Assembly (NCBI GenBank): GCA_002339745.1
Contig: DDKP01000093.1
Location: 1 to 7,811, forward strand
From: Firmicutes bacterium UBA2595
Lineage (GTDB): Bacteria > Bacillota > Thermincolia > Thermincolales > UBA2595
Length of the DNA stretch: 7,811 bases
Direction of reading: 5' to 3'
Shown here piece by piece: positions 1 to 5,979 of the stretch. How positions within the stretch are numbered: position 1 is the first letter of the stretch; each line of letters starts with the position of its first letter. The notes below the pieces were generated by a model. That model worked only from the letters and a program-made list of their open reading frames with translations, made no database searches and had not been told where the DNA came from. Position numbers and translations under genes: made by a program.

Positions 1-29
1 ATGAATCTCTCGCGACTTGTCATTTCCAT
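1..29 (-). CDS. 5' end of a gene leaving the window; possibly a UroD-type methyltransferase
   Basis: Only the first nine codons are inside the window, reading MEMTSRERF from an ATG at 29. A very strong ribosome site (GGGAGGAGG, 40-48) sits 10 bases upstream, which is the main reason for calling a gene here. A short N-terminus of the MTSRERF type is common in the uroporphyrinogen-decarboxylase-like family, which includes the MtbA/MtaA corrinoid methyltransferases. Such an enzyme would fit a methylamine locus by moving the methyl group from the corrinoid protein onward. Nine residues cannot prove a family, so the product is a guess while the start itself is fairly secure. It lies 95 bases downstream of the Fe-S protein gene and is probably in the same operon. 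Confidence 0.45.
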
Positions 30-124
30 AAACAATTATCCTCCTCCCAAATATTAGTCATGATTTTGATGTAAGCAAGTGTTCTCTTAACCTTCTCCTC
101 CCTTCAAAAATCAATTAAACAAGT

Positions 125-889
125 CTATTTAGAACGATACACCTTTTTCTGTTTTCCCACCGGGCATGCTAAAATACAGTGGGCACAAACCGGCTTGCCA
201 ATTACCTGCCTGTGATATGACAAATGCCCGGCACACTTTTCAACATCCACCAAAACTTCGCCGGAATTCTCCCGGGACCACTCTTTTCCCATGATGGCTC
301 CTGCCGGACAGGCTTCAACACAGCGGCTGCAACCGTTACACTGTCCAATCAGGTATGGGTCGGCGGATACTCTTAGCGGAGCGTCAGTGAGGACGGTACC
401 CCAGCTCAACCTGGCCCCGTATTCTCTGGTTATGAGCAACCCGTTTTTGCCCACCCATCCCAGACCCGCACATGTGGCGGCAGTCTTATGCGGAAAAAGT
501 GGAAACAGCTTGGCGGCAAATGACGAGTCTTGTTTGGCGGTATCCGGTGGAATTATAAAGGCCTTCCGTCCAAGAGAGCGTAAAAACAAAGCAATTCTTT
601 TCTGGATGTTCTCCAGGCGTTCATCAACAAGCGGGAACTGGTTGGAATATGCCACTACCGAGTCCCTTCTCAACACGCCTTCGCGAAGAGGCGGGTGGGC
701 TATTGCCAGGGATACAGCCACCGGGAGATGCCTGAACTCTTTAGCCAATCCTTCGCTTACATTCCCTATTCCCACCAGATCGGTCCCCCAGTATTTCACC
801 AGCTTAAGAAAATGTCCTGTGTCAATAGGACAATCGATATGTTCAGCTAAACTCTTTGTATGGTACAGTTTGTTTTGGGATTCTTTCAA
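125..889 (-). CDS. QueG-like double [4Fe-4S] protein (COG1600-type), short form
   Basis: A 254-residue soluble protein related to the epoxyqueuosine-reductase (QueG) family. A QueG-like core motif (HKTAATCAGLGWVGKNGLL, residues 134-152) is followed by a ferredoxin-type domain. Cluster one is ligated by C184, C187, C190 and C194 (CNGCSRC..ACP). Cluster two probably uses C219, C235, C238 and C242 (CAHCILACP). True QueG is near 380 residues with a C-terminal HEAT-like domain that is absent here, so this is unlikely to be the queuosine enzyme. QueG itself uses cobalamin, and the protein sits beside a corrinoid methyltransferase system, so reducing or handling the corrinoid cofactor is a reasonable inference, not shown. 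The start is a TTG at 889 with GAGGTGG about 7 bases upstream, because no ATG precedes the conserved part. It begins 17 bases after the 93-residue gene. Its stop is TAG; readthrough would add Pyl and six residues before TGA. Confidence 0.8.
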   Translation of the reverse strand: MKESQNKLYHTKSLAEHIDCPIDTGHFLKLVKYWGTDLVGIGNVSEGLAKEFRHLPVAVSLAIAHPPLREGVLRRDSVVAYSNQFPLVDERLENIQKRIALFLRSLGRKAFIIPPDTAKQDSSFAAKLFPLFPHKTAATCAGLGWVGKNGLLITREYGARLSWGTVLTDAPLRVSADPYLIGQCNGCSRCVEACPAGAIMGKEWSRENSGEVLVDVEKCAGHLSYHRQVIGKPVCAHCILACPVGKQKKVYRSK

Positions 890-906
890 CCCGTTTCCAC
901 CTCGTT

Positions 907-1188
907 CTACGTTTTACTGCGATGTTGGCTTCTGCGTTGACTCGTATAAATTTTGTTGAGTTTTTTTAACAGAATTTTGCATTCAATCCTACTCAGTCCC
1001 AGTAATTCCTCGGATTGAAGTTCATCGTCATTCAAATTACCGGTCCTGATCAACAAGTGTCTCAAGCTTATCAGTTGTCTAAGAAGAGGGGGTTCGCATA
1101 CCCCGTATATATTTTTTTGGACCATATGAGTGGATTCGATCGAACGTTTTTCGTCAAGGTCGAGAAACTTATATAAGAAGCTTTTCAT
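907..1188 (-). CDS. Unrecognised 93-residue protein, first gene of the sigma-54-type operon
   Basis: I do not recognise this protein. It has 93 residues, no signal peptide or membrane segment, one pair of separated cysteines (C31, C70), and a basic C-terminus rich in R, S, Q and K. The middle (residues 35-80) looks alpha-helical with leucine-rich heptad-like spacing (LLRQLISLRHLL; LLGLSRIECKILLKKLNKIY). There is a faint likeness to small Spo0E-type helical-hairpin regulators (LR..L, then G-L-D-E, then L-S), too weak to call. The start is well supported: ATG at 1188 with AAGGAGG 11 bases upstream (GGAGG then GAAGAGATAAT). It is the first gene after the sigma-54-like promoter at 1273-1288, with a leader of about 74 bases. 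The stop is TAG; amber readthrough would add Pyl plus NEVETG and end at a TGA overlapping the TTG start of the next gene, so the two genes may be translationally coupled. Confidence 0.65.
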   Translation of the reverse strand: MKSFLYKFLDLDEKRSIESTHMVQKNIYGVCEPPLLRQLISLRHLLIRTGNLNDDELQSEELLGLSRIECKILLKKLNKIYTSQRRSQHRSKT

Positions 1189-1272
1189 ATTATCTCTTCC
1201 CTCCTTTCACAAGCCAGGACACTCGTTTTCTGACCACCGGTTATAACGGGTCGTTTCTGAATCCAAATACTC

Positions 1273-1288
1273 TGCAAAATCCATGCCA
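1273..1288 (-). promoter_or_regulatory. Sigma-54 (-24/-12) promoter
   Basis: On the minus strand this reads TGGCATGGATTTTGCA. The sigma-54 (RpoN/SigL) consensus is TGGCACR-N4-TTGCW; only one defined base differs (T for C), and the invariant GG and GC are exactly 10 bases apart. Placing the GC at -13/-12 puts the transcription start near 1262, giving a 74-base leader before the ATG at 1188. Sigma-54 promoters need an ATP-driven activator bound upstream, and the three palindromes at about -150, -177 and -255 are suitably placed. It would drive the 93-residue gene, the QueG-like gene and the gene at the left edge. Confidence 0.72.
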
Positions 1289-1403
1289 ATAAGTGTTATC
1301 TAATTGCCATCATGAACCGGAATAAACGCCTGCCAGCTTAACAGGCAAGGGTTTCATCGATAGAAAAACTAGCTTGACACTTTTCGTTTGGTTTAACGCG
1401 ATT

Positions 1404-1421
1404 CGATTACTACAGTAATCG
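1404..1421. promoter_or_regulatory. Palindrome 1 (CGATTAC-TACA-GTAATCG), probable activator site
   Basis: A perfect 7+7 base dyad around a 4-base centre, about 150 bases upstream of the predicted sigma-54 transcription start. It shares the GATTAC-N4-GTAATC core with palindrome 2, whose centre is 27 bases away. Two copies of the same dyad upstream of a sigma-54 promoter are what an enhancer-binding protein site looks like. The bound protein is not identifiable from this window. Confidence 0.6.
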
Positions 1422-1427
1422 CTGTTC

Positions 1428-1451
1428 TTTTGATTACCATTGTAATCAAAA
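1428..1451. promoter_or_regulatory. Palindrome 2 (TTTTGATTAC-CATT-GTAATCAAAA), probable activator site
   Basis: A perfect 10+10 base dyad with a 4-base centre, the longest of the three, about 177 bases upstream of the predicted transcription start. The inner GATTAC/GTAATC halves are identical to palindrome 1, while the central four bases differ, which favours a DNA-binding dimer site over an RNA structure. The T-run after one arm could also give weak termination, but no gene ends just before it. Confidence 0.6.
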
Positions 1452-1507
1452 ATACCCGGCAAGCCCGTATTTAATGTGGTGATTCCGTTTTTGCAGGCAG
1501 AGGAGGC

Positions 1508-1527
1508 TCGATTCCGGTTGGAATCGA
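1508..1527. promoter_or_regulatory. Palindrome 3 (TCGATTCC-GGTT-GGAATCGA), related activator site
   Basis: A perfect 8+8 base dyad with a 4-base centre, about 255 bases upstream of the predicted transcription start and 78 bases (centre to centre) from palindrome 2. Its core GATTCC-N4-GGAATC differs from the other two by one base per half-site, keeping the same half-site length and spacing. It could be a weaker site for the same protein. Confidence 0.5.
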
Positions 1528-1583
1528 AAATGCTATCCATTGGGAAACACCCAAAAATAAAAAATAGAAAGACTGTATAAGGC

Positions 1584-1610
1584 AAAAAAAAGAGAGAGTG
1601 AGAGCTCTCA
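1584..1610 (-). terminator. Rho-independent terminator after pylD
   Basis: Beginning 17 bases after the pylD TAA, the minus strand has GAGAG-CTCTCA-CTCTC followed closely by a run of eight T. The stem is only 5 bp, so it is weak, but its position at the end of the operon and the long U-run support termination. It separates the pyl operon from the sigma-54-type promoter further left. Confidence 0.5.
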
Positions 1611-1627
1611 AAAAAAGGAGGTTATAG

Positions 1628-2476
1628 TTAATTCTCTGATTTAAAAAGGCTTTTAACGGCCATTGCAGCCACACCCAGGGAAAGATTATCATGAATGAAA
1701 TTATTACCTATTTTTGCCAGCGCTTCCGCAGTCAGGCCGTGCGGGACACCGGGACATGAAATCAGCGTACCGGGGTAAAGCATTGATTCATCAATAATAT
1801 TTGAGGCGGGAGTGGCATCCACAACAAAATTTATTGTTTGCATAGCTTCTCCTACCTGGTTGACTTCCCGTACCCCGGGGTACATACCGGTAAACATCCT
1901 TATCTTCACCGTATCAGTATCAAAAACCGTGACCCGCGAGCCCAGTTTTAACAATTCAAGGACAGCGTAAGACCCCACTGGGCCCAGTCCCAGCACCAGA
2001 ACTTCCTGACCATTTAAATCGTGTCCTGACCTCTCCGCCGCCGCCGCCAGGGCATGTACAAACACGGCCGCGGTTGCCCGGGAATTCTCTGTAACAGTCA
2101 TATCTTTTAAGTTTATGGCTAGAAACTTGCTGTCATCTGCCGCAAACAGCAGGTTGGATTTTGCTGAAAAAGCCTCGCCAATACCGGCAATGTCCGACTG
2201 CTCTGTGATAACGCATTTAATGCCGATATACTGCAGTACCGCCTGGACTCCCTCAGTAAACCCGGGGATAACTCCCTGTCCCGCTGACACCGGTACCACA
2301 GAAGCACGGCACTCCTTTATCTTTTCTATAACTTGGGCGCGTGGGACTGAAGCAGTCCTGGCAGCGAGGCCCAGCAGGTCACAACCTGTTCTCTCCGAAA
2401 GATACCGGTCCAGAGAAGGCAGAGAAACAGGAATATCCTTGATGATTTCATAATATAGCCTGGTCAAAGTCCCCAT
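1628..2476 (-). CDS. pylD: Pyrrolysine synthase PylD (dehydrogenase closing the pyrroline ring)
   Basis: PylD oxidises the terminal amine of (3R)-3-methyl-D-ornithyl-N6-L-lysine with NAD+, after which the ring closes to give pyrrolysine; this is the last biosynthetic step. The 282-residue product (about 260 in methanogens) has a family-type N-terminal domain, then a Rossmann NAD-binding segment VLVLGLGPVGS (159-169, G163-x-G165-xx-G168), with FDTD (185-188) in the position that binds the adenosine ribose. DATPASNIID (220-229) and CPGVPHGLT (241-249) match conserved PylD blocks (EATPCANTI and TPGIPCAIS in Methanosarcina, from memory). It is last in the operon and overlaps pylC by 29 bases. The start is unsettled: AGGAGG (2477-2482) touches the ATG at 2476, leaving no spacer, whereas the in-frame TTG at 2467 would have 9 bases. 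Stop is TAA. Confidence 0.93.
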   Translation of the reverse strand: MGTLTRLYYEIIKDIPVSLPSLDRYLSERTGCDLLGLAARTASVPRAQVIEKIKECRASVVPVSAGQGVIPGFTEGVQAVLQYIGIKCVITEQSDIAGIGEAFSAKSNLLFAADDSKFLAINLKDMTVTENSRATAAVFVHALAAAAERSGHDLNGQEVLVLGLGPVGSYAVLELLKLGSRVTVFDTDTVKIRMFTGMYPGVREVNQVGEAMQTINFVVDATPASNIIDESMLYPGTLISCPGVPHGLTAEALAKIGNNFIHDNLSLGVAAMAVKSLFKSEN

Positions 2477-3641
2477 CCTCCTCTGTAAACGGGTCCGCGT
2501 CCACGTAGTTGTCTGTCTTGAATGCTTTTTGTATTATTTTGATGGCCCTGTTACGGATCTCCCAAGCCTGCTCCTCGTTATTGCCGGTAAAGATGGCGGT
2601 AGCCACCCAGTCATGCGGATCCTGTTCGAAATTAGAAATCAGTACGTCGGTCGAAAACTTGTCGCGATAAAATCTGAGTCCCCGGGCGCCAACCAAGACA
2701 TGTTCTCCGGTGACCTCCAGCACTCCGCGAGAAAACTTTAAGTGTTCATATATCACGGCCCGCCTTTTTCCTCCTAAACGGCGGTAGGCCGGCAACCTGC
2801 CGTCTATCCAGTAGTCAGCCAGCAGCTGGACCATGTTTACTCCCGTTGAGTGATATACCGCGCTAGGAGTCTGACTGGGTAGCCGCGCATCTATCTCCAG
2901 CACCTTTAGCTGTTCACCGGTGTCTATTACCTCAATATCCATAATGCCGGATAATTTTAAAGCTGCGGAAATGAGCTCACCCAATTCATAAAACTTCTCT
3001 TCTACTTCACGACCGGTACCCGGTCCGGCGAGTACCCGTTTGCAGTCATAGGCCGCATCAAAATTCAGTTCGGTAACCTGCAGACCTGTACATATCCCCC
3101 TGTCTGCAATCACTTCCAACGAATAAGAGGGACCTCTTAAATATTTCTGAATCACTGCTTCACCAGTCATATCAGCCAGGGCAGCTTTCAGTTGGCCCTC
3201 GGTGGATACTTTTTTTACTCCCGCGCTACCGCTCAACCCGGAAGGTTTCACAATGGCCGGATAACCGCACTCGGGCCATGGTTCAGGCATGGCGATTCCT
3301 ACCTCCGCAAACAGCCGGTTAGACTTTATTTTGGAAGAAGTAATCTTATATGATGGGAGGTCAAAGGCTAATGGTACTTTGTAACGACCGGCGGTAACGT
3401 TTAACCATTCGAGGGTCCGGGCATTCTCGGTAGCTGGCAGTACAAGGTCAAACTCTTTGAGAAGAGTCCTGGCCGACTCTCCTCCTTCCAAAAGGTCCAG
3501 GTGGTAAAATTCCTCTACCAGTTCGCGGGCAGGCACTGCCGGGTCCTTGTCAATAAGCGCAACCTCAAACCCGGCTTCAGTTGCCAGGTATACCGCCTCC
3601 AAACCCTGCAGCTGTCCTCCCACAATACCTATTTTCGTCAT
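2448..3641 (-). CDS. pylC: 3-methylornithine--L-lysine ligase PylC (ATP-grasp)
   Basis: PylC uses ATP to join (3R)-3-methyl-D-ornithine (from PylB) to the side-chain amine of L-lysine, giving the PylD substrate. The 397-residue protein opens with MTKIGIVGGQLQGLEA, a PylC hallmark nucleotide-binding loop. The ATP-grasp core follows: IVKPSGLSGSAGV (130-142, glycine-rich ATP loop) and LEIDARLPSQTPSA (248-261, acidic metal-binding strand and substrate loop). The ATG at 3641 is chosen because AGGAGG (3648-3653) is 6 bases upstream and the protein then begins exactly like known PylC; an open frame to 3707 adds 22 unlike residues. It is about 30 residues longer than the roughly 363-residue methanogen form, mostly as an acidic tail (DADPFTEEDGDFDQ). 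It overlaps pylB by 65 bases and pylD by 29. Stop is TGA. Confidence 0.94.
   Translation of the reverse strand: MTKIGIVGGQLQGLEAVYLATEAGFEVALIDKDPAVPARELVEEFYHLDLLEGGESARTLLKEFDLVLPATENARTLEWLNVTAGRYKVPLAFDLPSYKITSSKIKSNRLFAEVGIAMPEPWPECGYPAIVKPSGLSGSAGVKKVSTEGQLKAALADMTGEAVIQKYLRGPSYSLEVIADRGICTGLQVTELNFDAAYDCKRVLAGPGTGREVEEKFYELGELISAALKLSGIMDIEVIDTGEQLKVLEIDARLPSQTPSAVYHSTGVNMVQLLADYWIDGRLPAYRRLGGKRRAVIYEHLKFSRGVLEVTGEHVLVGARGLRFYRDKFSTDVLISNFEQDPHDWVATAIFTGNNEEQAWEIRNRAIKIIQKAFKTDNYVDADPFTEEDGDFDQAIL
2477..2482 (-). promoter_or_regulatory. pylD ribosome site abutting its ATG
   Basis: AGGAGG on the minus strand directly touches the ATG at 2476. With no spacer, initiation at that ATG should be poor. 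The TTG three codons later (2467) would sit at an ideal 9 bases, so the true pylD start may be that TTG. Confidence 0.5.
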
Positions 3642-4737
3642 AGCAGTCCTCCTGTTTGGCCAGCTTTTCTTTTTGAGCAGTAATCCAAGCGACATAATCA
3701 CCGGCACAGGCCACTTCGAGTCCTATCCCGGCCACAATCTTCTTCACCTCCGGGACGGTACGAAGTCCCTGTTCAATATCCAGAGTACTCTGGGAAACCC
3801 CGGCCAGGCTGCTGCTGGGCGGAATAATGGAAGTAACGACATTGGCCCCGGCCTGCAGGCGCATCTCCAAACCTTTAATTCCATCTACGTCCAGGGAAGC
3901 CGGAATCAGCCTGTCAGGCATCGCCAATCTCATCACGGCAATGCAAAGATACTCATTGATTCTGGGGACTGTCACTCTGCCAGCCATGGGTGTCTGCGGC
4001 TGTGGTACCAGGCTCATAACCCTTGCCTGGTGTCCACCGTCACGCATCATAGTCATAATGGAATTGGCCCGGTCGCCGGTAGTCTCGCCCACTCCCAGCA
4101 GTATCCCGTCCTCCACCAGTATGCCGTTCCGACGGGCCTTAGCCCTTTTTTCGCCACGTTCTGAAAAGCTTTGGCCGATTCTTAATTTTTTATAAAGAAT
4201 CGGGTTGTGAGTTTCCTGATACAGCGCGTACCAGTCCACACCACAGGAACTAAAACTCTGCAGGATTTGGTCAGGGACCACGCCTGGAGAAATCATCAAC
4301 GGCAGACCGGTTGCTTCCTTAACCCGGGTGATCATCTCCAATAACAGATCATAATTACCCGTATCATTGATTAACGGGTCCTCACCCATGGTCAGGTCGA
4401 CCAGGTGAACTCCCGAATCAGCAAGCCTCAAGGCTATTTCAACTACCTCCCGCAGGCTCTTGCGGTAACGGGGACTTAAGCCGTTGGTCTGCCGGTAGTA
4501 GCAAAAGGCACAGTGATTCCGGCAGTAGGTGGAGAAATAAATAAAACCGTAAGCAAACACCTTGTTGCCAAAATGCCGTTCCCTCAACTGCCGGGCAGTC
4601 ATCATTACCTGTTGAATTGCCCCAGGGTCCTGCAGGGATAACAAGTAAACTATTTCCTGGTATGAGAGGGAAATTCCGTTCCTGGCTTTTTGCAGGATAT
4701 TGTTCAGGTAGACCTTGTTCATGGCCAGTATTGTCAT
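3577..4737 (-). CDS. pylB: 3-methylornithine synthase PylB (radical SAM mutase)
   Basis: PylB rearranges L-lysine into (3R)-3-methyl-D-ornithine by radical chemistry, the first step of pyrrolysine synthesis. The 386-residue protein has the radical-SAM cluster motif CRNHCAFC (C72, C76, C79) in a TIM-barrel fold, preceded by FAYGFIYFSTY typical of PylB. LTMGEDP (115-121), ISPGVVP (149-155), the QETHN segment (174-178) and GVGET (215-219) are family blocks. ATG 4737 has AAGGAGG (4746-4752) 8 bases upstream. Methanogen PylB is near 350 residues; the last 22 here (from about residue 365) are encoded over the start of pylC and look like non-conserved tail. It shares its reading frame with pylSc, with only the pylSc amber stop and eight sense codons between. 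Stop is TGA. Confidence 0.95.
   Translation of the reverse strand: MTILAMNKVYLNNILQKARNGISLSYQEIVYLLSLQDPGAIQQVMMTARQLRERHFGNKVFAYGFIYFSTYCRNHCAFCYYRQTNGLSPRYRKSLREVVEIALRLADSGVHLVDLTMGEDPLINDTGNYDLLLEMITRVKEATGLPLMISPGVVPDQILQSFSSCGVDWYALYQETHNPILYKKLRIGQSFSERGEKRAKARRNGILVEDGILLGVGETTGDRANSIMTMMRDGGHQARVMSLVPQPQTPMAGRVTVPRINEYLCIAVMRLAMPDRLIPASLDVDGIKGLEMRLQAGANVVTSIIPPSSSLAGVSQSTLDIEQGLRTVPEVKKIVAGIGLEVACAGDYVAWITAQKEKLAKQEDCYDENRYCGRTAAGFGGGIPGN
3648..3653 (-). promoter_or_regulatory. pylC ribosome site that fixes its start
   Basis: AGGAGG lies 6 bases upstream of ATG 3641, inside the 3' end of pylB. This settles pylC initiation at 3641 rather than at candidate starts further upstream. 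Confidence 0.75.
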
Positions 4738-4761
4738 GTATACTTCCTCCTTAGGTAAAAA

Positions 4762-5592
4762 CTAAATGTTTAACCTGGCCCCATCGAGGTAGATCAGGCT
4801 ACGACCTACCCGCCTGATGTTCTGAAAGCCCTCCCGGACCATCACCAGCCGTTCCAGGCCAAAGCCCAAACCGGTCCAATTTTCGATGATGTTCCAGTTA
4901 GCATCCAGGGGATGGGGACCGACGGCTCCGGATGCAACTTCCATTTCATCTACCATGACATCGGCGCTGTTTCCATAAACCTCGGAAATTTCCCTCTCCA
5001 ACCGGTAATTCAATCCAACTGCGTCCATCACCAACCCGGCCAGATCCGTCAAACGCGCCTGCGGGTCGGCGCTGATACCCATTTCTACTATGTTTAACAT
5101 GGTAAACTCGGATAGGTGCCTGGCTCCTTTTGATTCCCTGCGGAAGCATGACCCTACCTCAAAAATACGGATTGGCCGAGACCAGACCTTTCCCAGGCGC
5201 CCCAGCAGGTAATAAAGATTCGGAGCCAGCATAGGCCGCAGGCAGGTCCTGTTTTCCAGCCAGTATACCTGATCCCAGAGGGGGTGTTCCCCGGTAATCC
5301 CCATTTTCTCCAACATCCCTTTAGACAGGATAGTTGGAGTTGTGACCTCTACAAAACCCGCCTGATTTAGTTTTTTGACTAGCAGGCTTTCCAGTTCCCT
5401 CACCGCGGGCCGCAGGCTTTCCCGCTGCAGCCGATCTAGCCTTTGTCTATTTTTTTGAACCAGTTCCTTATTTAGCTTTTTAAAGGAAAGGTCTCTTTCT
5501 GTCTCACTGTCAAAGACAAGTGTATTAACTTCCTCGGCGGCATCCAGTTCGATGAGCCGTTGTTTTTGGGTAATAGTAAAGGCAAGCTTCAT
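4762..5592 (-). CDS. pylSc: Pyrrolysyl-tRNA synthetase catalytic subunit PylSc
   Basis: This class II synthetase core attaches pyrrolysine to tRNA-Pyl. In bacteria it is a separate chain from PylSn, while Methanosarcina has one fused protein. The 276 residues contain LRPMLAPNLYYLL (118-130, wall of the Pyl pocket), motif 2 FEVGSCFRRES (144-154), EFTMLNIVEMG (162-172) with N167 equivalent to Asn346 of the M. mazei enzyme, Y206 equivalent to Tyr384, W239 equivalent to Trp417, and motif 3 GLGFGLERL (241-249). V169 replaces Cys348, which as I recall is also the Desulfitobacterium residue, so this is not a defect. All key residues look intact and the C-terminus is natural (GARLNI). ATG 5592 has AAGGAGG 10 bases upstream, 15 bases after pylSn. 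The stop is TAG, the codon this enzyme helps recode, and beyond it the frame stays open into pylB. Confidence 0.96.
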   Translation of the reverse strand: MKLAFTITQKQRLIELDAAEEVNTLVFDSETERDLSFKKLNKELVQKNRQRLDRLQRESLRPAVRELESLLVKKLNQAGFVEVTTPTILSKGMLEKMGITGEHPLWDQVYWLENRTCLRPMLAPNLYYLLGRLGKVWSRPIRIFEVGSCFRRESKGARHLSEFTMLNIVEMGISADPQARLTDLAGLVMDAVGLNYRLEREISEVYGNSADVMVDEMEVASGAVGPHPLDANWNIIENWTGLGFGLERLVMVREGFQNIRRVGRSLIYLDGARLNI

Positions 5593-5607
5593 AAAAATCT
5601 TGCCTCC

Positions 5608-5937
5608 TTACTGGAATGAAGTTGAAGAGAACTTCTCCAACTTCCATCCGGGGACTTTGCATTGGGAGCACGCCCGGACATACCATTTATTTCTCAACCA
5701 CCGGGAAACGCGGCTTGTCTTGGAATTCTTGATCCTCACTTTGTTTCCGCAATGGGTTACAAATTCGATAAACGCTCCCTTCCGGGTAATGGTTCTGATG
5801 CCGTGAAGCGTTCCCGACCGGGAAGGCCACAGCTTTATTTTCTGTAATACTTCATATAAGTCCTCATGCTTGCGAAAGTAACGCTTCTTCTGTTTCTTCA
5901 CACCGGTTAATTCCGTTTTTTCTACGGGTAAACCCAT
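5608..5937 (-). CDS. pylSn: Pyrrolysyl-tRNA synthetase N-terminal tRNA-binding subunit PylSn
   Basis: PylSn binds tRNA-Pyl tightly and increases charging by PylSc. The 109-residue form has the family signature KIKLWPSRSGTLHGI (33-47), then THC (61-63), RWLRNKWYVRACSQC (79-93) and WKLEKFSS (98-105). H45, C63, C90 and C93 match the zinc ligands described for the N-terminal domain of the M. mazei enzyme. ATG 5937 is selected because AGGAGG (5946-5951) is 8 bases upstream; an open frame reaching TTG 6045 would run through the tRNA gene and cannot be the real start. The first 30 residues are basic (KKQKKRYFRK) and extend beyond the conserved domain. It sits 42 bases after pylT and directly before pylSc, so tRNA and both synthetase parts are adjacent. 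Stop is TAA. Confidence 0.94.
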   Translation of the reverse strand: MGLPVEKTELTGVKKQKKRYFRKHEDLYEVLQKIKLWPSRSGTLHGIRTITRKGAFIEFVTHCGNKVRIKNSKTSRVSRWLRNKWYVRACSQCKVPGWKLEKFSSTSFQ

Positions 5938-5945
5938 TTCCAATA

Positions 5946-5951
5946 CCTCCT
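5946..5951 (-). promoter_or_regulatory. pylSn ribosome site that fixes its start
   Basis: AGGAGG lies 8 bases before ATG 5937, downstream of the 3' end of pylT. This places pylSn initiation outside the tRNA and rules out the longer open frame. Confidence 0.8.
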
Positions 5952-5979
5952 TGGTATTTGAGTCCCCGTATCGGTTAAT

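Larger units (their letters stand above)
1189..1627. other. 439-base regulatory intergenic region
   Basis: No convincing gene lies here. The open frames that cross it run through perfect palindromes, lack ribosome sites and resemble nothing. From right to left it contains the poly-U terminator of the pyl operon (1584-1610), three palindromes (1508-1527, 1428-1451, 1404-1421), a minor imperfect hairpin (1324-1354), a sigma-54-type promoter (1273-1288) and a leader of about 74 bases. The stretch is visibly more A/T-rich than the coding sequence on either side, as expected for a control region. Confidence 0.8.

Noticed and set aside
20..61. A 13-codon leader-peptide frame (MTNIWEEDNCLWK) overlapping the left-edge gene start
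   Set aside because: It has no ribosome site of its own and no repeated regulatory codons; it arises from the ribosome site and start region of the next gene.
291..959. A plus-strand 222-residue open frame
   Set aside because: It lies opposite the QueG-like gene and the end of the 93-residue gene, has no ribosome site or recognisable domain, and is a shadow of real coding sequence.
1240..1267. A sigma-70-like promoter (TTTGGA, 16 bases, TATAAC) on the minus strand
   Set aside because: The match is modest, and a much better sigma-54 element lies a few bases upstream; its predicted start falls inside this site.
1324..1354. Imperfect hairpin AAAC-GCCTG...CAGGC-AAGG-GTTT
   Set aside because: Only a 5-bp core stem with an asymmetric internal loop and no U-run; no gene ends there, so there is no reason to call it a terminator.
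1608..1627. AAAGGAGG on the plus strand as a ribosome site for a plus-strand gene
   Set aside because: No start codon follows at a workable distance and no plus-strand gene is supported there.
1310..1692. Minus-strand open frames of 91 and 73 residues in and around the intergenic region
   Set aside because: They run across perfect palindromes and the terminator, have low-complexity FLF-type composition, and no ribosome site.
3642..3707. A pylC start at 3707
   Set aside because: The 22 extra residues match no PylC, while ATG 3641 has a ribosome site and begins with the conserved nucleotide-binding loop.
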